Notes: a model not told the origin generated them from the letters alone. A stretch of DNA of 64,000 nucleotides from Megalobrama amblycephala (GCF_018812025.1 NC_063063.1:1232001-1296000); one strand, 5' to 3'. Positions 25,029-38,858 are shown, numbered from the stretch's first letter. Numbers and translations are program-made.

Positions 25029-27010
25029 ATGGAAGCTTGTTTCCGCCACTGAATAAAAAGTAAAGAAGGTAATTGTGACTTTTTATCTTTAATTGCGAGA
25101 AATAAAGTCAGAATTGCGAGTTATAAAGTCAGAATTGTGAGATATAAAGTCAGAATTGCGAGTTATAAAGTCTGAATTGCGAGTTATAAAGTCTGAATTC
25201 AGTTATAATTGTCAGAATTGTGAGATGCGATAAAGTCAGAATTGCGAATACAAAGTGAATTACGTTATAAAGTCACAATAGTTGTAAAGTCTGAATTGCG
25301 AGTTATAAAGTCAGAATTGTGAGATATAAAGTCAGAATTGCGAGATATAAAGTCTGAATTGCGAGTTATAAAGTCAGAATTGCAAGATACAAAGTTATAA
25401 AGAATTGCGAGATATAAAGTCTGAATTGCGAGATATAAAGAATTGTGAGTTATAAAGAGATATAAAGTCAGAATTGCGAGATATATAAAGTCAGAGTTGT
25501 GAGATATAAAGTCAGAGTTGTGAGATATAAAGTCAGAATTGTGTGATATAAAGTCAGAATTGTGTGATATAAAGTCAGAATTGCGAGATATAAAGTCAGA
25601 ATTGCGAGATATAAAGTCAGAATTGCGAGATATAAAGTCAGAGTTGTGAGATATAAAGTCAGAATTGTGTGATATAAAGTCAGAATTGTGTGATATAAAG
25701 TCAGAATTGCGAGATATAAAGTCAGAATTGCGAGTTATAAAGAGTGCGAGATATAAAGTCAGAATTAAAGTCAGAATTGATATAAAGTCAGAATTGTGAG
25801 TTATAAAGTCAGAATTGCGAGATATATAGTCAGAATTGCGAGTTATAAAGTCAGAATTGTGTGATATAAAGTCAGAATTGTGTGATATAAAGTCAGAATT
25901 GTGTGATATAAAGTCAGAATTGCGAGATATAAAGTCAGAATTACGAGATATAAAGTCAGAATTGTGAGATATAAAGTCAGAATTGCGAGTTACAAAGTCA
26001 GAATTGCGAGATACAAAGTCAGAATTACGAGTTATAAAGTCACAAATGCGAGTTATAAAGTCTGAATTGCGAGTTATAAAGTCTGAATTGCGAGATACAA
26101 AGTCAGAATTGCGAGATATAAAGTCAGAATTGCGAGTTATAAAGTCAGAATTGCGAGTTATAAAGTCAGAGTTGTGAGATATAAAGTCAGAATTGCGAGA
26201 TATAAAGTCAGAATTGTGAGTTATAAAGTCAGAGTTGTGAGATATAAAGTCAGAATTGCGAGATATAAAGTCAGAATTGTGAGTTATAAAGTCAGAGTTG
26301 TGAGATATAAAGTCAGAATTGTGTGATATAAAGTCAGAATTGCGAGATATAAAGTCAGAGTTGTGAGATATAAAGTCAGAATTGTGTGATATAAAGTCAG
26401 AATTGTGTGATATAAAGTCAGAATTGCGAGATATAAAGTCAGAATTGCGAGTTATAAAGTCAGAATTGCGAGATATAAAGTCAGAATTGTGAGTTATAAA
26501 GTCAGAATTGCGAGATATAAAGTCAGAGTTGTGAGACATAAAGTCTGAATTGCGAGATATAAAGTCAAAATTGTGAGTTATAAAGTCAGAATTGCGAGAT
26601 ATATAGTCAGAATTGCGAGTTATAAAGTCAGAATTGTGTGATATAAAGTCAGAATTGTGTGATATAAAGTCAGAATTGCGAGATATAAAGTCAGAGTTGT
26701 GAGATATAAAGTCAGAATTGTGTGATATAAAGTCACAATTGCGAGTTATAAAGTCTGAATTGCGAGTTATAAAGTCTGAATTGCGAGTTATAAAGTCTGA
26801 ATTGCGAGATACAAAGTCAGAATTGCGAGATATAAAGTCTGAATTGCGAGTTATAAAGTCTGAATTGCGAGTTATAAAGTCTGAATTGCGAGATACAAAG
26901 TCAGAATTGCGAGATATAAAGTCTGAATTGCGAGTTATAAAGTCTGAATTGCGAGATATAAAGTCACAATTTTTTTTACTTTTTATACAGTGGTGAAAAC
27001 AAGCTTCAAT
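25029..27010. mobile_element. GGAAGCTT-family element with internal 21-bp minisatellite
   Basis: The left end ATGGAAGCTTGTTTCCGCCA plus CTGAATAAAAAGTAAAGAAG is mirrored at the right end by TTTTTTACTTTTTATACAGT plus GGTGAAAACAAGCTTCAAT. Between the ends is an almost pure 21-bp minisatellite. The short relative is at 21743-21960 and a fragment at 41570-41775. Confidence 0.88.
25080..26975. repeat. 21-bp minisatellite, block 1, about 90 units
   Basis: The unit is ATAAAGTCAGAATTGCGAGAT with variants GCGAGTT, GTGTGAT, GTGAGAT and GTGAGTT. The 21-bp period is a multiple of three, so one frame on the minus strand stays open for 599 codons (25265-27064) encoding a 7-residue repeat of the form NSDFISR. 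There is no unique flanking coding sequence, so it is not a gene. A few compressed units (25370-25470, 25740-25790) break the period. Confidence 0.97.
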
Positions 27011-28507
27011 ACCTTTGAATACTAATAAAGTCATGTTGCTGTAAATCTCTAGTCTAAATCTCACTGTGACTTCAGATGAATATACTGTATATGCACAACT
27101 GACTGGTGTGTGTAATGTACATAAAACTTTCCTTCATTTCTTAGGTTCAATTCACACTTTAAATTGGCTGCTGCCAAAGGCGCTCATCTGAAACTTGTGA
27201 CAAAGGGGATTTTATGTGGGTCAAGATCAAGAGCGAATGCTCGTGGGTTTCAATGGGGAAAAGATAAGGCAGAAACAAAGAGACGTCGCACACATTGATC
27301 TCACAAGAACCATTGAGTCATGATATATTAAAACCGTGAGTCCAATCAGTCAAACCCGCTTCAACAAGTGGCAGAAAGCAGGTTGAACCCTCACCTCGGG
27401 CACGAGCGCTCGCAGCCGGCCCGGCGAAACCTGCTTCATCACACTCGGCTATCCGCACCGCATCACTGGATGGAATGGATTCCCGAGGCTGCTGGAGAAC
27501 CACAGATTGCCTGAGACCTTTAATTTGCCGCTTTCCAACCTCCAGCCGTGCCGCAGGGATTCAGCACGTCAAAATTCCATACCACACCTCACCACGATCG
27601 TGCATTTAATTATGATTCATAATCCATAGCAGTAATTACTGCTAAACTCAGTTTTGCAGGAATACTGTGAAATGTACATCAAAGACCAGTCATTTAATGA
27701 GTTTAGTACTAGACATCATTAAGTATTACCTGAAGTCGAAAGCCATGACCCAGATATTAAATCACGGGACGTGAAAAAATACATCACTGATTCATAGACT
27801 CTCTCCATCTCAACTTCATCTGTGCCGGAAGAAAGCAATCCAAAACTTCTGCGCCAAAATTGCTGTTGGTGAACTCATTATTTCTGAGTCAAGGACTAAC
27901 TTCAGGGCTTTGTATTTTCTTCTTGAGAAAGAATCATGGGAAGTCATCAAATTCATATCAGGTTTACATTAATTGCCCTACAGGAAGAAGCTCACTTCTT
28001 CTGTCATGCAGAAGGTGTTTTTTCACCATTAATAAATCTTAACACTCTAAAGCCAACTGTTTCATAATTTATGATCAACCCGATCAAAACATTTGCTGAT
28101 AAACCTGACACACACAACCTTCTGTCGTCTGATTGATAGTTGATAGCAAGTAAAAGCCTTTTTACTGATTTTTATGAAGTAAACGTAAGATTAACTTTGA
28201 TTTTCTTAGTAATATTTCAACTGAGGTACATTTGATTATCCAGAAATCATTTTCTAGAGTATCAAATATGATCATCAGGCTTTTGAAAAAGGTTTATTTA
28301 TTCATCTGTCAATCATCATTGTATTGCAACCGCACATATACCGTTTCTTACACTGTACCAAAGTATTATTACTGCAAGTTTGGCGGACGATGACCAATGA
28401 TGTTCACCCAAACTATCCGAACACAGTACGAACAAACAGATTTGTTCATAATATTGATTATTTTTTAAGGACATGCATTATTGTTTTGCTGATTATTGTG
28501 TTATTAA
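27011..28507. other. Single-copy DNA between the two 21-bp arrays
   Basis: 27330-27620 is notably GC-richer and high in complexity compared with its surroundings, with no coding similarity that I recognise. The rest is AT-rich unique sequence. A frame that runs into the next array (28324-28593) is an artefact. Confidence 0.4.
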
Positions 28508-31500
28508 GAATTATAAAGTCAGAATTGTGTGATATAAAGTCAGAATTATGTGATATAAAGTCAGAATTATGTGATATAAAGTCAGAGTTGTGAGATATAA
28601 AGTCAGAATTATGTGATATAAAGTCAGAATTGTGTGATATAAAGTCAAAATTGTGAGATATAAAGTCAGATTTATGTGATATAAAGTCAGAATTGTGAGA
28701 TATAAAGTCGGAGTTGTGAGATATAAAGTCAGAGTTGTGAGATATAAAGTCAGAATTGCGAGTTATAAAGTCAGAATTATGTGATATAAAGTCAGAATTG
28801 CATGATATAAAGTCAGAATTATGTGATATAAAGTCAGAGTTGTGAGATATAAAGTCAGAATTATGTGATATAAAGTCAGAATTATGTGATATAAAGACAG
28901 AATTATGTGATATAAAGTCAGAATTGTGAGATATAAAGTCAGAATTGCATGATATAAAGTCAGAATTATGTGATATAAAGTCAGAGTTGTGAGATATAAA
29001 GTCAGAATTATGTGATATAAAGTCAGAATTATGTGATATAAAGTCAGAATTGTGAGATATAAAGTCAGAATTGTGAGATATAAAGTCAGAATTATGTGAT
29101 ATAAAGTCATAACTGTGAGATATAAAGTCAGAATTATGTGATATAAAGTCAGAATTATGTGATATAAAGTCAGAGTTGTGAGATATAAAGTCAGAATTGA
29201 TGATTAAAGTCAGAATTGCGATATAAAGTCAGAATTATGTGATATAAATCAGAGTGATATAAAGTCAGAATTATGTGATATAAAGTCAGAATTGTGAGAT
29301 ATAAAGTCAGAATTGCAATATAAAGTGAATTGCGATATAAAGTCAGAATTATGTGATGTAAAGTCAGAATTGAGAGATATAAAGAATTATGTGATATCAG
29401 ATTATGTGATATAAAGTCAGAATTATGTGATATAAAGTCATAATTGTGAGATATAAAGTCAGGATTATGTGATATAAAGTCATAATTGTGAGATATAAAG
29501 TCAGAATTGTGAGATATAAAGTCAAAATTGCAGATATAAAGTCAGAATTGCGAGTTATAAAGTCAGAATTATGTGATGTAAAGTCAGAATTGAGAGATAT
29601 AAAGTCAGATTTATTTGATATAAAGTCAGAATGTGATATAAAGTCAGTTGCGAGTTAAAGTCAGAATTATGTGATATAAAGTCAGAATTATGTGATATAA
29701 AGTTAGAATTGTGAGATATAAAGTCAGAATTGCGAGTTATAAAGTCAGAATTATGTATGTAAAGTCAGAATTGAGAGATATAAAGTCAGATTTATTTGAT
29801 ATAAAGTCAGAATTGTGTGATATAAAGTCAGAGTTGCGAGATATAAAGTCAGAATTATGTGATATAAAGTCAGAATTATGTGATATAAAGTTAGAATTGT
29901 GAGATATAAAGTCAGAATTGCGAGTTATAAAGTCAGAATTATGTGATGTAAAGTCAGAATTGAGATATAAAGTCAGAATTATGTGATATAAAGTCATAAT
30001 TATGTGATATAAAGTCAGAATTATGTGATATAAAGTCATAATTGTGAGATATAAAGTCAGGATTATGTGATATAAAGTCATAATTGTGAGATATAAAGTC
30101 AGAATTGTGAGATATAAAGTCAAAATTGCATGATATAAAGTCAGAATTGCGAGTTATAAAGTCAGAATTATGTGATGTAAAGTCAGAATTGAGAGATATA
30201 AAGTCAGATTTATTTGATATAAAGTCAGAATTGTGTGATATAAAGTCAGAATTATGTGATATAAAGTCATAATTGTGAGATATAAAGTCAGATTTATGTG
30301 ATATAAAGTCAGAATTGCATGATATAAAGTCAGAATTATGTAATATAAAGTCAGAATTGCGAGTTATAAAGTCAGAATTATGTGATATAAAGTCAGAGTT
30401 GCGAGATATAAAGTCAGAATTATGTGATATAAAGTTAGAATTGTGAGATATAAAGTCAGAATTGCGAGTTATAAAGTCAGAATTATGTGATGTAAAGTCA
30501 GAATTGCATGATATAAAGTCAGAATTGCGAGTTATAAAGTCAGAATTATGTGATATAAAGTCAGAGTTGCGAGATATAAAGTCAGAATTATGTGATATAA
30601 AGTTAGAATTGTGAGATATAAAGTCAGAATTGCGAGTTATAAAGTCAGAATTATGTGATGTAAAGTCAGAATTGCATGATATAAAGTCAGAATTATGTGA
30701 TATAAAGTCATAATTATGTGATATAAAGTCAGAATTATGTGATATAAAGTCATAATTGTGAGATATAAAGTCAGGATTATGTGATATAAAGTCATAATTG
30801 TGAGATATAAAGTCAGAATTGTGAGATATAAAGTCAAAATTGCATGATATAAAGTCAGAATTGCGAGTTATAAAGTCAGAATTATGTGATGTAAAGTCAG
30901 AATTGAGAGATATAAAGTCAGATTTATTTGATATAAAGTCAGAATTGTGTGATATAAAGTCAGAATTATGTGATATAAAGTCATAATTGTGAGATATAAA
31001 GTCAGATTTATGTGATATAAAGTCAGAATTGCATGATATAAAGTCAGAATTATGTAATATAAAGTCAGAATTGCGAGTTATAAAGTCAGAATTATGTGAT
31101 ATAAAGTCAGAGTTGCGAGATATAAAGTCAGAATTATGTGATATAAAGTTAGAATTGTGAGATATAAAGTCAGAATTGCGAGTTATAAAGTCAGAATTAT
31201 GTGATGTAAAGTCAGAATTGCATGATATAAAGTCAGAGTTGTGAGATATAAAGTCAGAATTATGTGATATAAAGTCAGAATTATGTGATATAAAGTCATA
31301 ACTGTGAGATATAAAGTCAGAATTGTGTGATATAAAGTCAGAATTGTGAGATGTAAAGTCAGATTTATGTGATATAAAGTCAGAATTGTGAGATATAAAG
31401 TCAGAATTGCGAGTTATAAAGTCAGAATTATGTGATATAAAGTCAGATTTATGTGATATAAAGTCAGAATTGTGAGATATAAAGTCAGAATTGCATGATA

Positions 31501-34500
31501 TAAAGTCAGAATTGCGAGGTATAAAGTCAGAATTATGTGATATAAAGTCAGAGTTGCGAGATATAAAGTCAGAATTATGTGATATAAAGTCAGAATTGTG
31601 AGATATAAAGTCAGAATTGCATGATATAAAGTCAGAATTGCGAGTTATAAAGTCAGAATTATGTGATGTAAAGTCAGAATTGAGAGATATAAAGTCAGAA
31701 TTATGTGATATAAAGTCAGAATTATGTGATATAAAGTCATAATTGTGAGATATAAAGTCAGATTTATGTGATATAAAGTCAGAATTGCATGATATAAAGT
31801 CAGAATTATGTAATATAAAGTCAGAATTGTGAGTTATAAAGTCAGAATTATGTGATATAAAGTCAGAGTTGCGAGATATAAAGTCAGAATTATGTGATAT
31901 AAAGTTAGAATTGTGAGATATAAAGTCAGAATTGCATGATATAAAGTCAGAATTGCGAGTTATAAAGTCAGAATTATGTGATATAAAGTCAGAGTTGCGA
32001 GATATAAAGTCAGAATTATGTGATATAAAGTTAGAATGTGAGATATAAAGTCAGAATTGCGAGTTATAAAGTCAGAATTATGTATGTAAAGTCAGAATTG
32101 CATGATATAAAGTCAGAGTTGTGAGATATAAAGTCAGAATTATGTGATATAAAGTCAGAATTATGTGATATAAAGTCATAACTGTGAGATATAAAGTCAG
32201 AATTGTGTGATATAAAGTCAGAATTGTGAGATGTAAAGTCAGATTTATGTGATATAAAGTCAGAATTGTGAGATATAAAGTCAGAATTGCGAGTTATAAA
32301 GTCAGAATTATGTGATATAAAGTCAGATTTATGTGATATAAAGTCAGAATTGTGAGATATAAAGTCAGAATTGCATGATATAAAGTCAGAATTGCGAGTT
32401 ATAAAGTCAGAATTATGTGATATAAAGTCAGAGTTGCGAGATATAAAGTCAGAATTATGTGATATAAAGTCAGAATTGTGAGATATAAAGTCAGAATTGC
32501 ATGATATAAAGTCAGAATTGCGAGTTATAAAGTCAGAATTATGTGATGTAAAGTCAGAATTGAGAGATATAAAGTCAGAATTATGTGATATAAAGTCAGA
32601 ATTATGATAAAGTCATAATTGTGAGATATAAAGTCAGATTTATGTGATATAAAGTCAGAATGCATGATATAAAGTCAGAATTATGTAATATAAAGTCAGA
32701 ATTGTGAGTTATAAAGTCAGAATTATGTGATATAAAGTCAGAGTTGCGAGATATAAAGTCAGAATTATGTGATATAAAGTTAGAATTGTGAGATATAAAG
32801 TCAGAATTGCATGATATAAAGTCAGAATTGCGAGTTATAAAGTCAGAATTATGTGATATAAAGTCAGAGTTGCGAGATATAAAGTCAGAATTATGTGATA
32901 TAAAGTCAGAATTGTGAGATATAAGTCAGGGTAACACTTTAGAATAACTCACGCAGAATTGAGATATAAAGTTAATTCATCATTTATAATTAGACATGTG
33001 CCATTTATAAATACATATAAATGCTTTGTCTTGATTTATAAGAATTATGTTTAATAATTGTATTTTCATACTTTAAAGATCAATTTATCATTTCTAATTG
33101 TATTACATTATTCACAAACCAGTAATTTAGAGTTGTAGTGGTTAAAGTCATTTTAGAAAGTGTAAGTAAATGATTAATAAAAATAAATGTACATTTATGC
33201 ATCTTATTATTTAGACATATAAAGTTACTCAGTGTGTTAATAAATGCTTTATTAACATATTCCTAGTGTCAAAACTACCTCGGTACTAACTTTAAAACAT
33301 TAGAGAACAGCATGCAGAAGTCACTGAACCTTTAAATCTCATTATAAAAGCTTTACAAATATAAAGTCACTTTAGATGAGCTCACAAAAAATTATGACTA
33401 CTTCTAAATGTTTATAACTACCTGAATAATCAGAATTCATAGGCATTGTGTTAATAAAACATTTACTAACACACTAAGTAATATAAATGTGTCTAAATAA
33501 TAAGATGTATAAATGAATGTTTAAATAGTTTATTAATCATTTACTTACAATTACTAAATGAACTACTGACAACTCCTAAATAACTGGTTTATAAAAAGTC
33601 TTAATTTAGAAATGATAAATTGATTATTAAAAATTGAAAATACAATTATTAAACACATTATGATATGCTTATAAATCAAGAATAAAGCAATTATAGCTGT
33701 ATTTATAAACTACTTACTAATGTCTATAATGCTTTATAAGTGATGAAATAACTATTAACTAATGCTTAACTAATGCTTCATAGTGTGCAGTTATTATAAA
33801 GTGTTACCAAAGTCAGAATTGCATGATATAAAGTCAGAATTGCGAGTTATAAAGTCAGAATTATGTGATGTAAAGTCAGAATTGAGAGATATAAAGTCAG
33901 AATTATGTGATATAAAGTCAGAATTATGTGATATAAAGTCAGAATTGTGAGATATAAAGTCAGATTTATGTGATATAAAGTCAGAATTATGTGATATAAA
34001 GTCAGAATTATGTGATATAAAGTCATAACTGTGAGATATAAAGTCAGAATTGTGTGATATAAAGTCAGAATTGTGAGATGTAAAGTCAGATTTATGTGAT
34101 ATAAAGTCAGAATTGTGAGATATAAAGTCAGAATTGCGAGTTATAAAGTCAGAATTATGTGATATAAAGTCAGATTTATGTGATATAAAGTCAGATTGTG
34201 AGATATAAAGTCAGAATTGATGATATAAAGTCAGAATTGCGAGTTATAAAGTCAGAATTATGTGATATAAAGTCAGAGTTGCGAGATATAAAGTCAGAAT
34301 TGTGAGATATAAAGTCAGAATTGCATGATATAAAGTCAGAATTGCGAGTTATAAAGTCAGAATTATGTGATATAAAGTCAGAGTTGCGAGATATAAAGTC
34401 AGAATTATGTGATATAAAGTCAGAATTGTGAGATATAAAGTCAGAATTGCATGATATAAAGTCAGAATTGCGAGTTATAAAGTCAGAATTATGTGATGTA

Positions 34501-35620
34501 AAGTCAGAATTGAGAGATATAAAGTCAGAATTATGTGATATAAAGTCAGAATTATGTGATATAAAGTCATAATTGTGAGATATAAAGTCAGATTTATGTG
34601 ATATAAAGTCAGAATTGCATGATATAAAGTCAGAATTATGTAATATAAAGTCAGAATTGTGAGTTATAAAGTCAGAATTATGTGATATAAAGTCAGAGTT
34701 GCGAGATATAAAGTCAGAATTATGTGATATAAAGTTAGAATTGTGAGATATAAAGTCAGAATTGCATGATATAAAGTCAGAATTGCGAGTTATAAAGTCA
34801 GAATTATGTGATATAAAGTCAGAGTTGCGAGATATAAAGTCAGAATTATGTGATATAAAGTCAGAATTGTGAGATATAAAGTCAGAATTGCATGATATAA
34901 AGTCAGAATTGCGAGTTATAAAGTCAGAATTATGTGATGTAAAGTCAGAATTGAGAGATATAAAGTCAGAATTATGTGATATAAAGTCAGAATTATGTGA
35001 TATAAAGTCAGAATTGTGAGATATAAAGTCAGATTTATGTGATATAAAGTCAGAATTGCATGATATAAAGTCAGAATTATGTAATATAAAGTCAGAATTG
35101 CGAGTTATAAAGTCAGAATTATGTGATATAAAGTCAGAGTTGCGAGATATAAAGTCAGAATTATGTGATATAAAGTTAGAATTGTGAGATATAAAGTCAG
35201 AATTGCGAGTTATAAAGTCAGAATTATGTGATGTAAAGTCAGAATTGAGATATAAAGTCATAATTATGTGATATAAAGTCAGAATTATGTGATATAAAGT
35301 CATAATTGTGAGATATAAAGTCAGGATTATGTGATATAAAGTCATAATTATGTGATATAAAGTCATAATTATGTGATATAAAGTCATAATTGTGAGATAT
35401 AAAGTCAGAATTGTGAGATATAAAGTCAGAATTGTGATATAAAGTCAAAATTGCATGATATAAAGTCAGAATTGCGAGTTATAAAATCAGAATTATGTGA
35501 TGTAAAGTCAGAATTGAGAGATATAAAGTCAGATTTATGTGATATAAAGTCAGAATTGTGTGATATAAAGTCAAAATTATGTGATATAAAGTCAGAATTG
35601 CATGATATAAAGTCGATATG
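28508..35620. repeat. 21-bp minisatellite, block 2, orphan array of about 6.2 kb plus insertion
   Basis: Same 21-bp unit as block 1 but dominated by ATTATGTGATATAAAGTCAG forms. I see no GGAAGCTT-type TIR on either side. A higher-order structure is clear: the rare variant TATGTAATATAAAG occurs at about 30341, 31055, 31811, 32686, 34641 and 35082. Spacings of 714, 756 and 441 bp are exact multiples of 21. Long minus-strand frames (34191-35387 and others) are artefacts. An 879-bp element interrupts it at 32930-33808. Confidence 0.97.
32930..33808. mobile_element. Fold-back element inserted in the 21-bp array, 8-bp target duplication
   Basis: The ends GGTAACACTTTAGAATAA and TTATTATAAAGTGTTACC are inverted repeats. 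Long imperfect inverted arms extend inward: ATCAATTTATCATTTCTAAT at 33080 against ATTTAGAAATGATAAATTGA at 33602, and CATCTTATTATTTAGACATA against TGTCTAAATAATAAGATGTA. Flanks TAAGTCAG (32922-32929) and AAAGTCAG (33809-33816) match at 7 of 8, the difference explained by a one-base deletion in the array. The 8-bp duplication and termini suggest a hAT-type non-autonomous element. Confidence 0.88.
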
Positions 35621-35625
35621 ATATA

Positions 35626-37157
35626 AAACTGAAGTGACTTACATTACACTCAAGCTATAAATCTGTTCTTAATTCATGCATTCCCTGGGAATCAAATCCA
35701 CGACCTTGCCATTGTTTACGTGTTACAAATCTTTCCAGACACTTGCTGATGATGCTTAATCATTGAAATAGTCTTATAATAGAAATTAAACATGCAACCT
35801 TTCTTGTATTGTTGTCACTGTAATTGAAATAATAAATTACACTTCCTTTTAAGGTGTCCTTGTTACAGTGTAATTATACATCTAAGTACTGAGTAATAAT
35901 ATCTACTTACTATAAGGTTAAGCCCAAAGTATACTTCACATTTTACGCGTACGTGAGGGTAAGCATACAGTGCGCGTGACGTGAATTTCGGTGGACACTG
36001 TAAAATAAAGTGTTACCAAATTAACAAAAGCATGCTGTGTTATGTTAGTGTATTCAATCCAGATGTGAAGGATTAACCCTGGGTGTAAAGGGATATGTTC
36101 ACGTTCTCTCATTGACTGTGTGCTTATACAGGAATGGAAATCAGCGAGGCAAACTTTAAGCCCTTTACTGTGGATCTGATCCTCAAACAAAGCCAGCTCA
36201 TAAGCAGTAAGGCAGGCGACACAGCTTGTGTTTATCCATGCCAAATATCCACACAATCAGCCATGACGAATTAGTCAACACATCCCTGAAAAATATGAAA
36301 AGTGTGGCAATGGGGCGAGAATGTGGGAGATATGAGTCAGAGGAAATATTACTCTTCATAAAATGTATGGTATCTGATCTTAAAAAATGAAAGATGTTTT
36401 GTACACAGTACATACATTCACAGTATATACTTGGCATATTAATTTGGTTACACTTTGCACTTGCAGTTCATTAAATTTCTTGGCTCCTCTTCTTTTCCTT
36501 TGTTTTCCGTAACCGGTGCTTTATCTCAGTGTACAGCTGAACTTTATGAAATTAAAACCAGACGCCTGATCAATAACTCAGCTGTTTTTGCAGTCTAGGG
36601 GTGAAACTCAAAGCACTGCCTATTGTGTACTTAAACTTAACTGCAGTAGCAGCTGCACCTTTACAACATCTTATTACGTAAGACATATAATATAACACCA
36701 GAGGAAGAATGATTAATAGGTATTCATTTCACTTTTATTATACTGTTACACAATAGACTGCATATAGGCTTATTTCACTGATGCTATGAGAAGAAATCTA
36801 TCTCTGAAACACCTTTCCAGGACAAGAGATATGTATTACCGTCAGGTTATGTCAGGATACAGCATCTAAGTGATGAAAGTTGCGTGGCAAAATGATCTCA
36901 GGATTCAATTAATGTAGAAGTATCAAAACTGTCATAGAGAGGGATTTCCAGCACAGGGTTAGCAAAATATGCATGCTATTAAATGCGGAGCTGTGAGCTC
37001 TGAATCCAGTTTGCAAGGATTATGCCGGACAGTTTTTTCCTGAAATGCAGCCTTCTGTAATTCCCTGTTAAGCACAAAATCCCCCAACTGTTGCATGCAT
37101 TTGGGATCGATTCCACTTTACTGTTCACAATAGTGGAATGGCTTTTTTTTTAATATA
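35626..37157. other. Intergenic; contains small repeat fragments
   Basis: 35925-35990 (CCCAAAGTATACTTCACATT ... GTGACGTGAATTTCG) resembles 60525-60575. AAAATAAAGTGTTACCAAAT at 36001-36021 resembles the end of the element at 32930-33808. The rest is unique with no gene recognised. Confidence 0.5.
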
Positions 37158-37675
37158 CACTGATCAGCCAGGATGCACTATGGGAAGAAGGCAAGCCGGC
37201 GGAGGCAGTGTGATGCTTTGGGCAATGTTCTGCTGGAAAACCTTGGGTCCTGCCATCCATGTGGATGTTACTCTGACACGTACCACCTACCTAAGCATTG
37301 TTGCAGACCATGTACACCCTTTCATGGATTCCCTGGTGGCTGTGGCCTCTTTCAGCAGGATAATGCTTATGCCACAAAGCAGAAATGGTTCAGGAATGGT
37401 TTGAGGAGCACAACAACGAGTTTGAGGTGTTGACTTGGCCTCCAAATTCCCCAGATCTCAATCCAATCGAGCATCTGTGGGATGTGCTGAACAAACAAGT
37501 CCAAACAAGTTACAGGACTTTAAGGATCTGCTGCTAACATCTTGGTGCAGATCCCACAGCACACCTTCAGGGGTCTAGAGGAGTCCATGCCTCGACGGGT
37601 CAGGGCTGTTTTGGCAGCAAACGGGGTCCAACACAATATTAGGAAGGTGGTCATAATGTTATGCCTGATATCTAA
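37158..37675 (+). pseudogene. Tc1-like transposon 2, 5'-truncated transposase pseudogene
   Basis: The left end CACTGATCAGCC and right end GGTCATAATGTTATGCCTGA are termini of a second fish Tc1-like family. Between them only the DDE half survives: MLWAMFCWKTLGPAIHVD, LSIVADHVHPFMDS, FQQDNA in another frame (about 37352-37370) and SPDLNPIEHLWDVL (about 37446-37490). The helix-turn-helix region and first catalytic Asp are deleted. About 0.5 kb of an expected 1.2 kb or so is present, and it is dead. Confidence 0.88.
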
Positions 37676-38858
37676 CACTTTGGAAACATGGAGTCCGGTG
37701 GAAAACATGACATAACTATATATTCTGCTGAACTTATTGAAACTCTCTGATGGAGATGACAGAGAATAATCTTTCATAATCCATGTCAGGTGGACCTACA
37801 ACATTTTCCTCAAATGTAACTTCCTGTGAGTCAAACACAAACTTTAACAGTCCAGAGCAGATGTGAGGAGAGCATACTGTCTCCAGGGAGGCTTTAATGC
37901 TGTGTTTTATCACCACTGGCAGCCTTCAGATTCCACTAGAGTTTACAATGCGAGAAGACTGGATCAGATCCAGGTGTAACTTGTGAAAACAAGGCTTCAT
38001 TTCCACAGTCTAGCTGGAAATGTTTATTGCCGAACAGAGGAGGATCATCTGTGCATGTCACTCAAGAGCTGGACGTTGTGCTGAACTACTATAAATGACT
38101 TGGAAAGGAGTAGAGTTTGATTTTGTGCTGGTGTTCATGAAGGTTTATAGACCAGATGGAGCGTGTGCTAGAAAGGACATTTTCCTCGCTTCTTTTAGGA
38201 TTCCAGGATGACTTATTAATATTATACTGCAGAAGGACAGTCAGCGCTGCCAGAGGTGATCAGACTAATGACTTTAGTGCATTTCTGAAGTGCTGCTGTC
38301 TGTGATGTTCTGTGTAATGAAACACTAACTACTAAACAAATATATAAATCAACAGAGATTTCCTAATAATAATAAATTATATTCTGAAATGAATATATTA
38401 ATTTGCCAAACTTCAAAAAACTAATTGGAAATGGGATAAATGCGTATCGTGGGAGAAATTGTTCAAGTTGTTTACTACTTTGCATTTTTAATTAACCACG
38501 CTAAACATACTAGAGGAAGGCGAACGCGAGCTAGTCATCGGAACGGATCTCTGTGGGATGATGAATGAGCTGTCACGTCCAATTGTTCCGGGCCCTCGCT
38601 CTCCCTGACATCCCGCTCCATCTCTTGAGTGCTGAGCCACACGGCTGGGGTCAGAGGTCATCTGAACATGCTTATCTGGGAGGGACAGCAGGTGAGCGCT
38701 TACCTGATCTATCTATCTATCTATCTATCTATCTGAGCCCAAACTATTAAATTCAGTTGCTATTTATTTTTGCATATTATCATCAACACTCAAATAAATG
38801 TAAAAAAAAATGTAAATTGCACATAAGGCAGGTTTTGCATTAACTTCTAAATCTAATT
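37676..38858. other. Intergenic, with a short ATCT tract
   Basis: A short (ATCT)n run lies at about 38707-38735. Otherwise the DNA is unique with no gene or element recognised. Confidence 0.45.

Noticed and set aside
25265..27064. 599-codon minus-strand open frame with a 7-residue repeat
   Set aside because: It is a 21-bp minisatellite translated in a stop-free frame; no unique N- or C-terminal domain, splice sites or non-repeat coding sequence, and the opposite strand is also partly open.
27318..27503. GC-rich 61-codon minus-strand frame
   Set aside because: Short, no family resemblance and no splice signals; noted only as complex single-copy DNA.
34191..35387. 398-codon minus-strand open frame
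   Set aside because: Same 21-bp satellite in the orphan array. The frame is broken and restored by unit length changes, and nothing outside the repeat is coding.
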